A DNA stretch of 64,000 nucleotides from Corallococcus macrosporus DSM 14697. Lineage in GTDB: Bacteria; Myxococcota; Myxococcia; Myxococcales; Myxococcaceae. A program made the position numbers and the translations under genes. Positions 53,703 through 62,942 of the stretch are shown here, piece by piece (the first letter of the stretch is position 1; each line of letters begins with the position of its first letter). The notes beneath the pieces are model-generated. The model worked only from the letters and a program-made list of their open reading frames with translations. It had not been told where the DNA came from and searched no databases. Where the stretch lies: contig NZ_CP022203.1 in NCBI RefSeq assembly GCF_002305895.1, forward strand, positions 8,280,001 to 8,344,000, in the 5' to 3' direction.

Positions 53703-56153
53703 TCAGCCGCCCGTGGGCAGGCGGGGCAGCGCCACCCGGAAGGTGGTGCCCGCCTGGGCGGTGGAGGTCACCTCGATGCGGCCGCCGTGGCCCTTCACCA
53801 CCTGTTCGACGATGTAGAGCCCGAGCCCCAGGCCGCTGCTGCCGCTGCCTCCGGCCCCCACGATGGCGCCCCGGCGGAAGGGGTCGAAGAGGCGGGGCAG
53901 CGTCTCCGGGGCAATGGGCTCCCCGGGGTTGTGGACCTCCAGCACCACCGACGCCCCGCCATCCGACAGCGTGAAGGACACCGGCGCGTCGGCGGGGCTG
54001 TATTGGAGCGCGTTGCCGCCCAGGTTGCTGACCACCTGGAGCAGCCGGTCCGCGTCCCACTCGCCCTCGTAGCGCCCCGGCTCCACCCGCAGGGCCAGCT
54101 TGCGCTCGGGCCACGCCGCCTCCAGCTCCTCCACGCCCAGCCGGACCACCGAGCGCAGGTCGCTGGCCGCGCGCTGGATGGGAATGCCGCCGCCCAGCCG
54201 GCCCCGCGTGAAGTCCAGCAGCTCCGAAATCATGCGCTTCATCCGGTCGCCGGAGCGGGCGATGCGCGTCACCAGCCGCCGCTCACGCTCCGGCAGCGCC
54301 TCGCTGTGCAGGAGCTGCGTCGCGGAGAGCTGGATGGCGTTGAGCGGGTTGCGCAGGTCGTGGCTGACAATGGCAATCAGCCGCTCGCCGAAGCGCGCCG
54401 CCTGGAGCGCGGCCTCCTGGGCGCGGCGCCGCTCGGAGACATCCACCATGGTGGCCACCGCCGCGATGATGGTGCCCTCCCGGTCCAGGATGGGGGAGCT
54501 GGACAGGAGCACGGTGACGTACTGCCCGTCGTCGCGGGGGATGAGCATCTCCTCGCCCTGCACCACCTCGCCGTGGCGGAGGCTGCGCGCCAGCGGCAGC
54601 GCCTCCATGGAATAGGGCTTGCCGTCCGGATGCAGCGACACGCCGTAGTCCACCAAGTAGTCCTGCATGGACGAGGAGGGCTGGAAGGGCTTGCCGGTGA
54701 TGACCTCCACCTGCCGGCTGGCCATCACCAGCCTTCCTGACGGCGCGTCCGCGATGAACACGCCCGCGGGCATCTGGTCCAGCACGGACGCCAGCCGCGC
54801 GCGCTCCGCCTCGATGGCGCTCAGCAGCCGCTGCCGGTCCATCTCCACGGCCCGGCGCTGGGTGATGTCCACCACGGTGGCCACCCGCTGCTCCACGCGG
54901 CCCGCCGCGTCCTTGAAGGCGGTGATGTGCGTGAAGGCGGGGAAGCGGGTGCCGTCCTTCCGGATGTGGAGTGACTCGTATTCGTGGGACGGCTTGGAGT
55001 TCGCGGCCGCCACGTGCCTGGGCAGCACGCCCCGCGCCTCTGGCGCGAAGATGTCCTCCAGCCGCCGCCCCGTCAGCTCCTCCGGCGCGAAGCCGTGCAT
55101 GCGCGCGAAGGCGGGGTTCACCTCACTCAGCCGCTCCTCGGCCGCGTCCACCACGGCCACGCCCACGCCCAGGCGCTTGAAGACCTGCTCCCAGCGCCGC
55201 AGGCCCGCCTCGCTCTTCCGCAGGCGCGCCAGGGACGCCTCCGCCTCGGCGCGCGCCTCGCGCTCGCGGGCATGGGCCTGGGCCTGGAGCAGCAGCGCGG
55301 TGGTGCGCGCCGCCATGGCGCGGAACAGGAACTGGTCCTCCTCCGACAGCTCGCGGGTGGCCCGGCTGCCCATCAGCACCACGCCCAGGAGCTGCTCGCC
55401 CAGCAGCAGCGGCGCGCCGAGCAGCGCGGACAGGCCCGCGTCACGCAGGGACGGCTCGCTCACCCGCCGGTCCGAGCCGGCGTCGTGCACCAGCAGCGGC
55501 TGACGCGTGGCCGCGACGGTGCCCGTGAAGCCCTCGCCCACGGGCACCACGTCTCCCACGGCCATCCCGTTGCCCACCACGCTCTCCACCCGCAGCGCGC
55601 CGTCCTCCAGCAGCAGGACGGCCGCCACGTCCACCACGGCCACGGTTTCCCGCAGCACTTGGAGGAGGCGCGGCAGGAGCCCCGCGGCGTCGGCGCTGCC
55701 CAGGGCCGCGGTGCTGATGCGGTCCAGCGCCTGCAACGTGCGCTCGCGCGCCAGCGAGTAGCGGCTGACGGAGGCCGCCACCGCCTCATCCATGGCCTCA
55801 TGGAAGACGCGCTCCGCCTCCGGGAGGTGGATGGCGTTCTCCCGGCGGGTCCACAGGCGCAGCACGCACGCGCGCAGCAGCCGGTACTCCGTCACCACCT
55901 GCCGCAGGTCGAAGCCCTCGCCCAGCCGCTCGATGGCGTGCCGGTCCGGAATCTCCCCCAGGCCCGCCTCCACGCTCCCGTGCGCGCCGCGGCGCATCAG
56001 CGTGGCGACGACCTCCAGCAGCCGGGGGAGCCCATCCCGCAGCGCGAGCCGCGGCAGCGCCTGGGCCGCGGGGATGCGGCGCACCTCCACCTCCCACGCC
56101 GACATGATGGACTCCCGCTGCTGAAGTAGGAATTCGGCCAGGAGGATGGGCAC
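53703..56153 (-). CDS. Multi-sensor histidine kinase: helical N-terminal domain, GAF, PAS, PAS, HisKA, HATPase
   Basis: 816 residues, soluble. Residues 1-145 are helical with an RsbRD-like look (LLAEFLLQQRESIMSAW, IERLGEGFDLRQVVTEYRLL). A GAF domain (about 150-300), a coiled coil and two PAS domains follow (about 320-445 and 455-585; PAC segments FPAFTHITAFKDAAGRVEQR and VLLSSSPILDREGTIIAAVA). The H box is VSHDLRNPLNAI, followed by ELLDFTRGRLGGGIPIQ and the HATPase end (GLGLGLYIVEQ). Start is GTG with no strong ribosome site. The kinase half belongs to the same paralogous set as those at 36.7-40.6 kb. Receivers lie nearby at 53.3 kb and 59.3 kb. Confidence 0.9.
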   Translation of the reverse strand: MPILLAEFLLQQRESIMSAWEVEVRRIPAAQALPRLALRDGLPRLLEVVATLMRRGAHGSVEAGLGEIPDRHAIERLGEGFDLRQVVTEYRLLRACVLRLWTRRENAIHLPEAERVFHEAMDEAVAASVSRYSLARERTLQALDRISTAALGSADAAGLLPRLLQVLRETVAVVDVAAVLLLEDGALRVESVVGNGMAVGDVVPVGEGFTGTVAATRQPLLVHDAGSDRRVSEPSLRDAGLSALLGAPLLLGEQLLGVVLMGSRATRELSEEDQFLFRAMAARTTALLLQAQAHAREREARAEAEASLARLRKSEAGLRRWEQVFKRLGVGVAVVDAAEERLSEVNPAFARMHGFAPEELTGRRLEDIFAPEARGVLPRHVAAANSKPSHEYESLHIRKDGTRFPAFTHITAFKDAAGRVEQRVATVVDITQRRAVEMDRQRLLSAIEAERARLASVLDQMPAGVFIADAPSGRLVMASRQVEVITGKPFQPSSSMQDYLVDYGVSLHPDGKPYSMEALPLARSLRHGEVVQGEEMLIPRDDGQYVTVLLSSSPILDREGTIIAAVATMVDVSERRRAQEAALQAARFGERLIAIVSHDLRNPLNAIQLSATQLLHSEALPERERRLVTRIARSGDRMKRMISELLDFTRGRLGGGIPIQRAASDLRSVVRLGVEELEAAWPERKLALRVEPGRYEGEWDADRLLQVVSNLGGNALQYSPADAPVSFTLSDGGASVVLEVHNPGEPIAPETLPRLFDPFRRGAIVGAGGSGSSGLGLGLYIVEQVVKGHGGRIEVTSTAQAGTTFRVALPRLPTGG

Positions 56154-56332
56154 GGTTCAGCGGATGTAGGGCGCATGACGGCTGGGGACAACCCGAAAGC
56201 GCGCCGAGTGCCCGGCAGCGGAAATGTTGGAGACCGCGCGGCCGCCTCGGATGGCTGGAGTGCGTGCCGCCGACACTCCTCGAAAACAGCGCTGGAGGCG
56301 ACCACGGGGGACGTTGTTAGGGTCCCTTCGAC

Positions 56333-58642
56333 ATGAGCGGGCGCGCACGGTTGGCCTGGGCGCTGGGGGTGGGGCTGTTGGGCCATGTGCTCAACCGTTT
56401 TCCCGTGGAGCTCATCCCAGGCTTCGACATCCTCCTGGGGTTCTTCCTGGTCATCCCCGCGGCCCCGCTGCTGGGCCCCTGGGGCGCGGGGCTGGCCGCC
56501 GGCATCGCCGCGTCCGCCACCCTCCAGCTCTGGGGCCATCCGTGGGCCATGGTGGGCGCGATGATGGAGGGCGTCGTGCTGGGCGCGCTCACCCGGCGCT
56601 ACTGGCCCCTCCAGGCGGACTGCCTCTACTGGCTGGGTGGAATCCCCTACCTCGTCATCAGCTACCGCCTGGGCCTGGGCCCGGAGGTTCCGTCCTCCAG
56701 CGCCTTCGCCATCGCCCTCAAGCAGGCCCTCAACAGCCTGGTGCCGGCGCTGCTGACGCAGGTGGCGCTGATGACGCCCGTGGCGCGCGCCCGGCTCTGG
56801 CCGCTGCTGCCGCCCGCGATGCGCACCTTCACCCTGTCATCGGCGGTGAGCTCGGCGCTGCTGTTGGCGCTGACGTTGCCGTTGCTGCTGGTGGGGACCC
56901 TGGAGGGCCGGGCCCGCTATGCCGCCGAGCGCCGCCGCATGGACGACCGGGGCCTCTTCACCGCCCACCTGCTGGCGGAGACGGTGGACGCCGAGCTGTC
57001 CACCGCGCAATCCCAGGCGGCCCTGCTGGCGAGCGTCGTCATGAACAGGTGGGAGCGCGAGGGCGAGCGGCCGCCCCCGGCCTGGTTGGAGCCGCTGCTG
57101 CGGGAATGGGTGTATCACTCCGCGTTCGCGCTCAACGGCGGCGTTGGCGACAGCGCCGGCAGCCTGGTGGCCATCTGGCCGCCGCTGGGCGTGGCGTCCC
57201 AGCCGCTGGCGGCGTCCAACTTCGCGGACCGCGCCTACTTCCAGGACGTGCGCCGCACGCGCGCGCCCCTGGTGAGCGGCGTCTTCGCGGGCCGCGCCGC
57301 CGTGACGGGTCCGGTCATGGTCGCCGTGGCCCCGCTGCTGCGGCAGCAGCGCTTCGAGGGCTTCACGTTGCTCGCCATCAACCTGCCGCGAATGCGGGCC
57401 GTGGCCCAGGAGCGCCTGGCCCCGGGCCAGCGCGCGCTGCTGGTGGACCCGTCTGGCACCGTGGCCTTCGACACCGGCGCGGCGGCGGGGCTGGAGCCCG
57501 AGTCCCTGGGCGGCACCTCCCTGGGCGAGGTGGTGGCGAAGCTGCCCGCCACTGGGACCGGCACCTATGTCACCGAGCCCCAGGCGCCCAAGCTGCGGCG
57601 GACGCTGTCGGCGCGGCACCTGGCGACCGCGTCCCTGCTCAGGCCGGGCTGGCGCATCGTGGTGGAGCACCCGATGCGCTTCATGGACTTCAGCGTCGTG
57701 GGGACCTACCGCGCCCTGCTGGCGACGCTGGCTCTCGCGTTGGTGCTGGCCATCCCCATCACCCGCCTGCTGACCCGCATGGTCTCCAGGCCGGTGGAGG
57801 CCGTGGCCGAGGCGGCGGGCCGCATGGCCGCGGGCGAACGCGACGTGCGCGTCTTCGGCCCGCGGCACCGCCCGGGCACCGAGGAAGTGGAGAAGCTGGG
57901 CCTGGCCTTCGACGAGATGACGGCCCGCCTCCAGCGACACCTGGAGGAGGTGGAGCGCGCCAGCCAGGCCAAGGTGGCCTTCTTCTCCATCGCCAGCCAC
58001 GAGCTGAAGACGCCCCTGGCCACCCTCAAGCTGCGCTTGCAGCGGCTGCGCCCGGAGAAGACGGTGCGCCAGCAGGACCTGGTCCTCATGGACCGGCAGG
58101 TGGACCGGCTGGCGCGGCTGGTCAACCAGCTCCTGGATGTGTCCGAGCTCTCCAGCGGCCGGTTGTCACTGGCGCGGATGCCGCTGGAGCTGTCCACGCT
58201 GGTGCGGCGGGTGGCGGAGCGGCGCGCGGCCTCCGCGCCCCAGCACGCACTGAAGCTGTCGCTGGAGCCCGTGGACGGTTGGTGGGACGAGCCCCGGCTG
58301 GAGCAGGTCGTCTACAACCTGGTGGACAACGCCATCCGCTACAGCCCGGAAGGGGGCCCGGTGGAGGTGGTGCTCCGGCGCGAAGGAGGCGACGCGGTGC
58401 TGGAGGTGAAGGACCGGGGCGTGGGCCTGGGGCCGGGCGGTGGCGAGGCGCTGTTCTCCCGCGCGCTCCGGGGCGGCACGCTGTCCGCCATCAGCCGCGT
58501 GGAGGGCCTGGGCGTGGGGCTCTACCTGAGCCGGGAAATCGTCACCCGGCATGGCGGCACCATCCACCTCGCCGCCCGTGAGGGTGGCGGCACCTGCGCC
58601 ATCGTCCGCCTCCCCCGGAGCGAGGCTCCCCAGGAGGCGTAG
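56333..58642 (+). CDS. Membrane sensor kinase with Cache-like periplasmic domain
   Basis: 769 residues. The first 180 residues hold about five hydrophobic segments (ALGVGLLGHVLNRF, ILLGFFLVIPAAPLLG, MVGAMMEGVVLGAL and others), followed by another at about 165-190. A periplasmic domain (about 190-455) has a dCache-like pattern (NFADRAYFQDVRRTRAPLVS, GRAAVTGPVMVAVAPLL). A last membrane segment (ALLATLALALVLAIPITRLL) leads to a HAMP domain, the H box IASHELKTPLATL and the HATPase domain (VDNAIRYSPEGG, GLGVGLYLSR). Such kinases sense small extracellular ligands. The promoter must lie in the 179 bases shared with the divergent kinase gene. Confidence 0.9.
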   Translation: MSGRARLAWALGVGLLGHVLNRFPVELIPGFDILLGFFLVIPAAPLLGPWGAGLAAGIAASATLQLWGHPWAMVGAMMEGVVLGALTRRYWPLQADCLYWLGGIPYLVISYRLGLGPEVPSSSAFAIALKQALNSLVPALLTQVALMTPVARARLWPLLPPAMRTFTLSSAVSSALLLALTLPLLLVGTLEGRARYAAERRRMDDRGLFTAHLLAETVDAELSTAQSQAALLASVVMNRWEREGERPPPAWLEPLLREWVYHSAFALNGGVGDSAGSLVAIWPPLGVASQPLAASNFADRAYFQDVRRTRAPLVSGVFAGRAAVTGPVMVAVAPLLRQQRFEGFTLLAINLPRMRAVAQERLAPGQRALLVDPSGTVAFDTGAAAGLEPESLGGTSLGEVVAKLPATGTGTYVTEPQAPKLRRTLSARHLATASLLRPGWRIVVEHPMRFMDFSVVGTYRALLATLALALVLAIPITRLLTRMVSRPVEAVAEAAGRMAAGERDVRVFGPRHRPGTEEVEKLGLAFDEMTARLQRHLEEVERASQAKVAFFSIASHELKTPLATLKLRLQRLRPEKTVRQQDLVLMDRQVDRLARLVNQLLDVSELSSGRLSLARMPLELSTLVRRVAERRAASAPQHALKLSLEPVDGWWDEPRLEQVVYNLVDNAIRYSPEGGPVEVVLRREGGDAVLEVKDRGVGLGPGGGEALFSRALRGGTLSAISRVEGLGVGLYLSREIVTRHGGTIHLAAREGGGTCAIVRLPRSEAPQEA

Positions 58643-58654
58643 TCCTCACGCGGC

Positions 58655-58933
58655 CTACCGGCCGGCCGGTGGCACCTCGGGCCAGAGCTGAGGCAGGGCT
58701 GGCGCGGCCACATGTGTCAGCCGTAACAAGCCGCGCCCCAGGTCGAGCTGGTAGCGGACGCGAAACCCCGAGTCGAGCACCACCAACCCACCCTGGTCCG
58801 ACCTCAAGGGCCCGTCGAGCGGAAGGCCCGCGGCGAGAGCGCCCAGCTCACACTGGAGCTTCTCTCGCACCGGAGTCGGACAGCCTGCCAGGGTCCGGAG
58901 TGCCCGGGGAGCGAGCTGAAGTCGAAGGGCCAT
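58655..58933 (-). CDS. Small protein, possible RelE/ParE-like fold
   Basis: 92 residues. The pattern of a helical start (RALRTLAGCPTPVREKLQCE) and a strand-rich end (QGGLVVLDSGFRVRYQLDLG, LLRLTHV) recalls RelE/ParE-type proteins, though no catalytic residues can be named and no antitoxin gene is adjacent. The ribosome site is weak. It converges on the membrane kinase, 12 bases from its stop. It may be a real orphan protein; moderate certainty. Confidence 0.5.
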   Translation of the reverse strand: MALRLQLAPRALRTLAGCPTPVREKLQCELGALAAGLPLDGPLRSDQGGLVVLDSGFRVRYQLDLGRGLLRLTHVAAPALPQLWPEVPPAGR

Positions 58934-59284
58934 GGTCGTCTCAGACTGACGAGCCGTGGCGATGACGACAAGCCGTACCAGGAGTGCATGTTTGACGTCT
59001 GTTTCCAGCGCCATGCGGGGGCAACCCCTCACCTCGCTGTGGAGTGCCAGACATCCCGGCGAGGCGGAACGGCGGCCCGCGACGTCGATGGCGCACGTCG
59101 CTTCCGTGTCCATGAGGATGTCTCGTGTTTCACAGACATCCCCCTCAGGTGGGTATCAGCGTATCCCAGCGCCCCGGGGAGGCACCCGCCCTCGGGGTGT
59201 CCGTCATCGGACGCCGCGTGCGCGCAGTGCTGGCGCGCCCCCACGCGGCGGGGTATCTGTGACGCCTCGCCTCTTGTCGCCACC
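58934..59284. other. Intergenic region between divergent small genes
   Basis: 351 bases holding the promoter of the receiver gene at 59285. The frame open upstream of that receiver is not coding-like. No promoter boxes or structures were assigned. Confidence 0.4.
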
Positions 59285-59974
59285 ATGTCCCGGCCGCTCC
59301 AGCACCTGCTTCTCGTCGAGGATGAGCCCGCCTGGCGCGAGCGGCTGGACGTCGTCGCTCGCGCGGAGGGCGTGAAGGTCTCCCACGCGGCGGACGGCCA
59401 GGAGGCCCTGGAGTGGCTGTGCACGCGGCCACGCGCCAGCCACCCCGACCTCATCCTCCTGGACCTGCTGATGCCCCGCATGGACGGGTGGGAGCTCTAC
59501 GGCCAGCTCCGGACCAACGCGCGGCTGCGCCACCTGGGCGTGCTGATGTTCTCCGGGGCCCTGAGCGGCCAGGAGCCCCCCTTGGATGGCGTGGTGGGCT
59601 ACCTGCGCAAACCCCACACCCCCGAGGCCGTGGACGGCGCCCTGCGCGCCCAGCTTCGGGGACTCCCCGCGCTTCCGGAGCGCGCCGCCACCGAGCCCTA
59701 CGCGCTGCACCTGCCCGAGGACGTCTGCCTCCCCCTGCGCACGCTGCCCGGCCCCCTGGGCCACGCCGTGCGGCTGCACCTGCTGCGCGCGGCGGAGCTG
59801 GTCGGCACCGAGCTGCCGCTGGCCTCCACCTGGCTGATGGCGCTCCCGGGGACGCCGCCCTCGCTGCTGGTGACGGTGGACGGCGTCCAGGTGGAGCTGG
59901 AGGTGGACGACACGCAGCGCCGGCTCATCGTCCACGACGTCACGCTGTCACCGCACCTGCGCCACGGAACCTGA
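59285..59974 (+). CDS. Response regulator with unclassified C-terminal domain
   Basis: 229 residues. Residues 1-125 are a receiver (LLVEDEPAWRERL, phospho-Asp in ILLDLLMPRMDG, Ser in FSGAL, Lys in LRKPHTPEA). The last 100 residues (from about 130) are mixed helix and strand (GHAVRLHLLRAAELVG, TPPSLLVTVDGVQVELEVDD) and match no DNA-binding family known to me. The ATG at MSRPLQ was chosen because receiver homology begins there; no ribosome site is visible. It converges on the propeller gene, four bases from its stop. Partner kinase unknown. Confidence 0.83.
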   Translation: MSRPLQHLLLVEDEPAWRERLDVVARAEGVKVSHAADGQEALEWLCTRPRASHPDLILLDLLMPRMDGWELYGQLRTNARLRHLGVLMFSGALSGQEPPLDGVVGYLRKPHTPEAVDGALRAQLRGLPALPERAATEPYALHLPEDVCLPLRTLPGPLGHAVRLHLLRAAELVGTELPLASTWLMALPGTPPSLLVTVDGVQVELEVDDTQRRLIVHDVTLSPHLRHGT

Positions 59975-59978
59975 GGGC

Positions 59979-62942
59979 TCAAACCACCGGCAGGTGGCGG
60001 AGCTCACCGCTCTCCAAATCCAACCAAAGACCCCTGCCGCCCGCGTCGAAGGTCAGCAACAGGCCGTCGGTGAACCGCGCCTCCGGGCGGACGTCTCCTT
60101 CGAACGTCAGCACGGCGCGCAAGGTGCCCTGCCTGTCTGTCAATTGAAACCGCCAGTCCGTCCCCAGAGCCAGCAACTCCAGACACCACTCCCGTGAGAT
60201 GAGGATGCCCTTGCGCCGCTCATCGTCGGGCTTCGTCCAGACCCGGCTGCGGAGTGAGACGGGCTGCATCCAATTCACACGGAACATCAGCGGCGTCACG
60301 CCATCGGCCGGGGCCTCGGAGCGAGGGGGGAACTCCATGCTCAGCATGGCCGTCTCCCCATCCGGGACCATGGACTGGGCGACGAGCACGCGGCGCGGGT
60401 CCATGACTTCGGGTGGCAGCGCCGACCGGTCTCGCAGCGTGGGCCCGTCCGCGAGCGCGTACGTCCACCTCTCCCGTTTGCCGACACAGAAGCTCATATG
60501 CGTGGCATCCGCCGCGAGGCAGATCGCGGCCTGCTCCAAGCCTGGGACGCTCCAGAGCGCGCGGAAGCCGGAGGCGAGCGCATCCACCATCATCACCGTG
60601 GTGTCCTGGGACACGAACCAGACGTCACCATCATAGCTTGGCGCCCACGCGGTCAACGCCACGTCGCACCACGGCCTGCTCCTGCGAGCCACCAGGTCCA
60701 GCCGGGACAGCCGCCACACGTCGCCCCGCCTCGCGAGCGCCAGCACCCGGTCTCCATGCCGGGAAGGCACCAGGCAGAAGGCCGGGACGTCGAAGTGGGC
60801 CACCGTCCCGCCGTCCGCGCGCACCAGCCTCGCTCCCGCCTCGCCCAGCGCGTACAACAGGCGGCCATCCGGCAGCACCACCGCGTCATGAATCGTGAAG
60901 GTCCCCGCGTCGGAGGCCCAGACGGTGGCTTCGGCGCGGGGCCGCGCGTGGTCATCGCGCCAGGCGGGGTGAACGCAGTCGCCCAGCGTCGGCAGGTCCG
61001 TGCGGAGGGTGCCGTCGGGCGCGGCGGCCAGCAGGCGCTTGATGAGGTCCAGGTCCGAGGTGAAGCGGGCGTTGCCCGCCGCCCTGTCCCTCAACAGCGC
61101 GCGCAGCGTGGGCACCACCAGTGCGGTGCGGTTGGCGGAGGGCGCCTCCTCCACCAGCGCCAGACCGAAGACGAAGCGCTCGGAGGCGCGCCCTGGGGCA
61201 TCGTCCTCGAGCAGCTCGCGCACCCGCTCGCCCGCCGCTGTCAGCCCATCCGGAAACGCCGTGGCCCACATCGCCAGGAGCCGCACGCCCGTCGCGCCCC
61301 CACACGCCACGCCTCGCTCCAACCAGGTGCGCGCCGCCTCACGGTTCTGCGCCACCGGCCACACGACCTGGATGGCGCGCGCGTAGTCACCAGCCTCCGC
61401 GAGCGTCTCCGCCCACAGCAACCGGAGCGCGCGCGCCTCCGGTGGATTCGAGCGCTCCAGCCGCGCCACCGCGTCCGCGAAGGCGCCGCTGCGCCGGGCG
61501 ATGGCGACGGCGCGGGCCACGTCCCCGGCCAGGAACCACTGGCGCACCACGATGCCGGGCTCCAGCTTGCGTCCCTCCGCCAGCTCCGCCGCCAGCTTGA
61601 AGCGGCCGTGCCGCTCCAGGAAGGACACGGCCTCCTCGACGGCGCCCAGCAGCTCCGCCAGGACGAAGGCGGCTTCATCGAAGCGGCCCTCCCGCTCGAA
61701 GCGGCGGAAGGCCTCGCGGTAGCGCTGCTGGAGCGCGGAGTAGAGGTCCGGCCCTCCCGCGAACACGGCGCCAGCGCCGCCACGCGCCTGGGTCTGGAGC
61801 GTGAGCTGCTCCCGCGGGCCCGGCAGCCCCAGGGCCTCGCGCGCGCCGTCGCTCATCTCCTTGCTCAGCGGGATGGCGTGCCGCAGCGCCTCGTGCAGGT
61901 CGCCCTCCTCGAACATCTCGAAGAGGCGGCGCACGTACTCCGTCTTGCGCTGCCGGACCCACTCGCCGAGCAAGGTGTTGCGCAGCATCCAGTCGGACAG
62001 CCTGCCCCAGGGGCTCGGCCCTCGAGGCGCGGCGGGCGCGGACGGTGGCAGGGCACGCGGCGCCGCGTCACGGGCAGAACCCTGGAGCATCGCGGCCAGC
62101 CGCGCCAGCCATCCAGCCGACGGCGTCCTCCCCGGCTGCTGCCCGTGCGCTCCAGCCCCCCGGAGCGTGGCCCCGAGCCGCGCCAGCCACCCGGGCCGTC
62201 CGCCTCCGGTGCCGCCACTTTCGCGGGAGGCCGTCCCCGGGTTGGAGAAGCGCGCGCGCAGCCGCGTCAACCACCCGGGCCGAATGAGCCTGCCATCAGC
62301 GCCTGCGCGCCCCACCGTCCCCTCGGGCGTGAGCTTCGCGCGCAGCCGCGCCCACCAGCCCGGACCGCGGGCCGGCGCGGTGACGGCGCGCCCCTCCATG
62401 CGCGCGAGCATGGCCTGGGCCTCGGGTGACGGCTCGGGCACCCCTGGGCCGAAGCGCTCGCGCGACGGCGGCGGCAGGGGCTCCAGGACGGCCACGGGCG
62501 GCGGCGGCGCGCCCAGAGTCTCCGGAGCCCGGAGCCGCCACCCGGACACCTCGAGCCAGGCGGACACGTCCACCCGAGGCAGCGCTCCGGCGGAGAAGGT
62601 CTGGGCCTGCCCGCCGAGCACCAGCACCACCGTGTCTTCATGGAGGCTCGGGTGCCGGCGCTCCGCCTGGGACAGCGGCGCGGAGGTGAGCACGCCGTGC
62701 TCCCGCGTGAGCGGCAACCCGGGCGCGGTGTCACACGCCACCACGCGCGGCGTGGACAACTCCACAAGATATCCACCCGCCACGGCGTGAACGGACACGG
62801 TGGGGGACCACATCGCCAGGATGCGGCGGCGCGCCTCCGCCTCGCCGAGCAGCGCCGGGTCGAGCCAGAGGGCCGAGGCCTTGACGGTGCCTCGGTGCAC
62901 CTGCTGTCGGGGCCGCAGCAGCCCGGCGCGCGCCGTGCTCAT
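59979..62942 (-). CDS. bpX6-like protein: N-terminal domain, helical repeats, beta-propeller
   Basis: 987 residues. The first 95 (HRGTVKASALWLDPALLGEA, MWSPTVSVHAVAGGYLVEL, TREHGVLTSAPLSQAE) resemble the bpX6 domain of MoxR-vWA-beta-propeller ternary systems. Low-complexity repeats with RPGWLARL-like units follow (about 200-310). Helical, TPR-like repeats occupy about 350-600 (YREAFRRFEREGRFDEAAFV, RFKLAAELAEGRKLEPGIVV). The last 350 residues are propeller-like strands (DAVVLPDGRLLYALGEAG, LRAVLTFEGDVRPEARFTDG). GGAGG lies five bases before the ATG, which overlaps the upstream stop. The MoxR ATPase and vWA parts would have to lie beyond the right edge. Family assignment is from recall of the pattern, not a search. 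Confidence 0.7.
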   Translation of the reverse strand: MSTARAGLLRPRQQVHRGTVKASALWLDPALLGEAEARRRILAMWSPTVSVHAVAGGYLVELSTPRVVACDTAPGLPLTREHGVLTSAPLSQAERRHPSLHEDTVVLVLGGQAQTFSAGALPRVDVSAWLEVSGWRLRAPETLGAPPPPVAVLEPLPPPSRERFGPGVPEPSPEAQAMLARMEGRAVTAPARGPGWWARLRAKLTPEGTVGRAGADGRLIRPGWLTRLRARFSNPGTASRESGGTGGGRPGWLARLGATLRGAGAHGQQPGRTPSAGWLARLAAMLQGSARDAAPRALPPSAPAAPRGPSPWGRLSDWMLRNTLLGEWVRQRKTEYVRRLFEMFEEGDLHEALRHAIPLSKEMSDGAREALGLPGPREQLTLQTQARGGAGAVFAGGPDLYSALQQRYREAFRRFEREGRFDEAAFVLAELLGAVEEAVSFLERHGRFKLAAELAEGRKLEPGIVVRQWFLAGDVARAVAIARRSGAFADAVARLERSNPPEARALRLLWAETLAEAGDYARAIQVVWPVAQNREAARTWLERGVACGGATGVRLLAMWATAFPDGLTAAGERVRELLEDDAPGRASERFVFGLALVEEAPSANRTALVVPTLRALLRDRAAGNARFTSDLDLIKRLLAAAPDGTLRTDLPTLGDCVHPAWRDDHARPRAEATVWASDAGTFTIHDAVVLPDGRLLYALGEAGARLVRADGGTVAHFDVPAFCLVPSRHGDRVLALARRGDVWRLSRLDLVARRSRPWCDVALTAWAPSYDGDVWFVSQDTTVMMVDALASGFRALWSVPGLEQAAICLAADATHMSFCVGKRERWTYALADGPTLRDRSALPPEVMDPRRVLVAQSMVPDGETAMLSMEFPPRSEAPADGVTPLMFRVNWMQPVSLRSRVWTKPDDERRKGILISREWCLELLALGTDWRFQLTDRQGTLRAVLTFEGDVRPEARFTDGLLLTFDAGGRGLWLDLESGELRHLPVV

